Shown here: positions 63,840 to 64,000 of the stretch, piece by piece
Numbering within the stretch: the first letter of the stretch is position 1
How the letters are laid out: every line of letters begins with the position of its first letter
Assembly (NCBI GenBank): GCA_036381515.1
Contig: DASVCR010000070.1
Location: forward strand, 4,408-68,407
Reading direction: 5' to 3'
DNA length: 64,000 nucleotides
Source of the DNA: ZC4RG20 sp036381515
Lineage (GTDB): Bacteria > Pseudomonadota > Gammaproteobacteria > Steroidobacterales > Rariloculaceae
Program-made: the position numbers and the translations under genes
Notes under the pieces: generated by a model
Seen by the model: only the letters and a program-made list of their open reading frames with translations
Databases searched by the model: none
What the model was told of the DNA's origin: nothing

Positions 63840-64000
63840 TGGTCTGCTCCCCAATTTAGTACCGAACAGAACTAGAGTCTGCGGTTGCTGATTCTCTGAA
63901 ACGCATCACCTCACGCGCATACTGCTCCGGCGTGCGATTGCCCAAAGCGCTGTGCGGCCGTTGCGTGTTGTACTCGATCCGCCACTGTTCGATCACCCGC
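63840..64000 (-). mobile_element. IS3-family insertion sequence, one end (element runs off the window)
   Basis: The element begins at TGGTCTGCTCCCCAATTTAG (63840), a terminal inverted repeat with the TG...CA ends of the IS3 family, directly before the transposase stop codon. The other end is outside the window, so the target-site duplication cannot be checked. Confidence 0.85.
63856..64000 (-). CDS. IS3-family transposase OrfB, C-terminal part
   Basis: The minus-strand frame reads into the window as RVIEQW then IEYNTQRPHSALGNRTPEQY, the conserved C-terminal end of the IS3-family DDE integrase core (the E of DDE lies just upstream, outside the window), and stops with TAA at 63856. Only 47 residues are present. 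The element interrupts the adjoining membrane-protein gene. Confidence 0.92.
   Translation of the reverse strand, partial: RVIEQWRIEYNTQRPHSALGNRTPEQYAREVMRFRESATADSSSVRY

Overview
The window comes from a high-GC Gram-negative bacterium. Large TonB-dependent receptors with the EEIVVTGS plug signature, a TPP-riboswitch-controlled thiamine receptor with a PnuT-type permease, an ANTAR-regulated assimilatory nitrate cluster, GlnRS and RimI all fit a gammaproteobacterium, perhaps near Steroidobacterales or Nevskiales. The exact order is inferred, not shown. Coding density is high, and GC pressure makes long antisense open frames that are not genes.

Layout. 1-3.4 kb: two overlapping membrane-protein genes of unknown function (one runs off the left edge) and a pair of small secreted proteins. 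3.9-18.8 kb: two large TonB-dependent receptors, each closed by a strong GC-hairpin terminator, bracketing a minus-strand set (prolyl oligopeptidase, DUF4168 protein, PQQ-dependent dehydrogenase, TesB thioesterase, a 3-hydroxyisobutyrate-dehydrogenase-like enzyme, a choline/aminoglycoside-type phosphotransferase). 18.9-21.9 kb: TPP riboswitch, receptor and PnuT, together a thiamine-uptake operon. 22-25.9 kb: moaB and rimI, a MocA-like nucleotidyltransferase, and moaA-moaC-moaD-moaE with overlapping stops and starts; moeA lies further on at 32.5 kb. 26.1-29.5 kb: a Cfa-type methyltransferase and an FAD reductase, a candidate mid-chain methyl-branched fatty acid pathway, bracketed by two oppositely oriented copies of a palindromic element. 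Then glnS, a TonB-C-domain protein and a TPR protein.

33.8-45.5 kb is the most unusual block. Six minus-strand envelope genes (HzsA-like cytochrome lipoprotein, two outer-membrane beta-barrel proteins, TlpA-like thioredoxin, DUF4266 lipoprotein, DUF3570 barrel) diverge from three plus-strand genes (a DUF1588/1585-like CxxCH protein, a di-haem-motif lipoprotein with a LamG-like domain, a Tat-exported DUF1501-like protein). Nearly all carry export signals and three carry haem-binding motifs. I propose it as one undescribed envelope redox system.

46-51.7 kb: a zinc-ribbon methyltransferase, a small membrane ORF, an ACT/DUF711 pair, a TPR protein with a palindrome upstream, and a Gdx/SugE-type guanidinium exporter. 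51.8-62.8 kb (minus strand): nasT, a leader with a sigma-54-like promoter, ANTAR-type hairpins and an intrinsic terminator, then nrtA-nrtB-nrtCD(fused)-nirB-nirD-nasA with overlapping ends. The molybdenum-cofactor genes in the same window would supply the nitrate reductase. The right edge holds a membrane gene cut by an IS3-family element that runs out of the window.

Two dispersed palindromic repeat families, with cores GTGTCAGACACC and GGGGTCAGAGCCC, recur through the window. They sit between convergent genes, in a dense island at 45.5-46.0 kb, and inside two coding sequences without breaking the frame: about 36 residues in the FAD part of NirB, and the leader region of the thiamine receptor. 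These in-frame repeat-derived peptides are, with the envelope cluster, the main discoveries.
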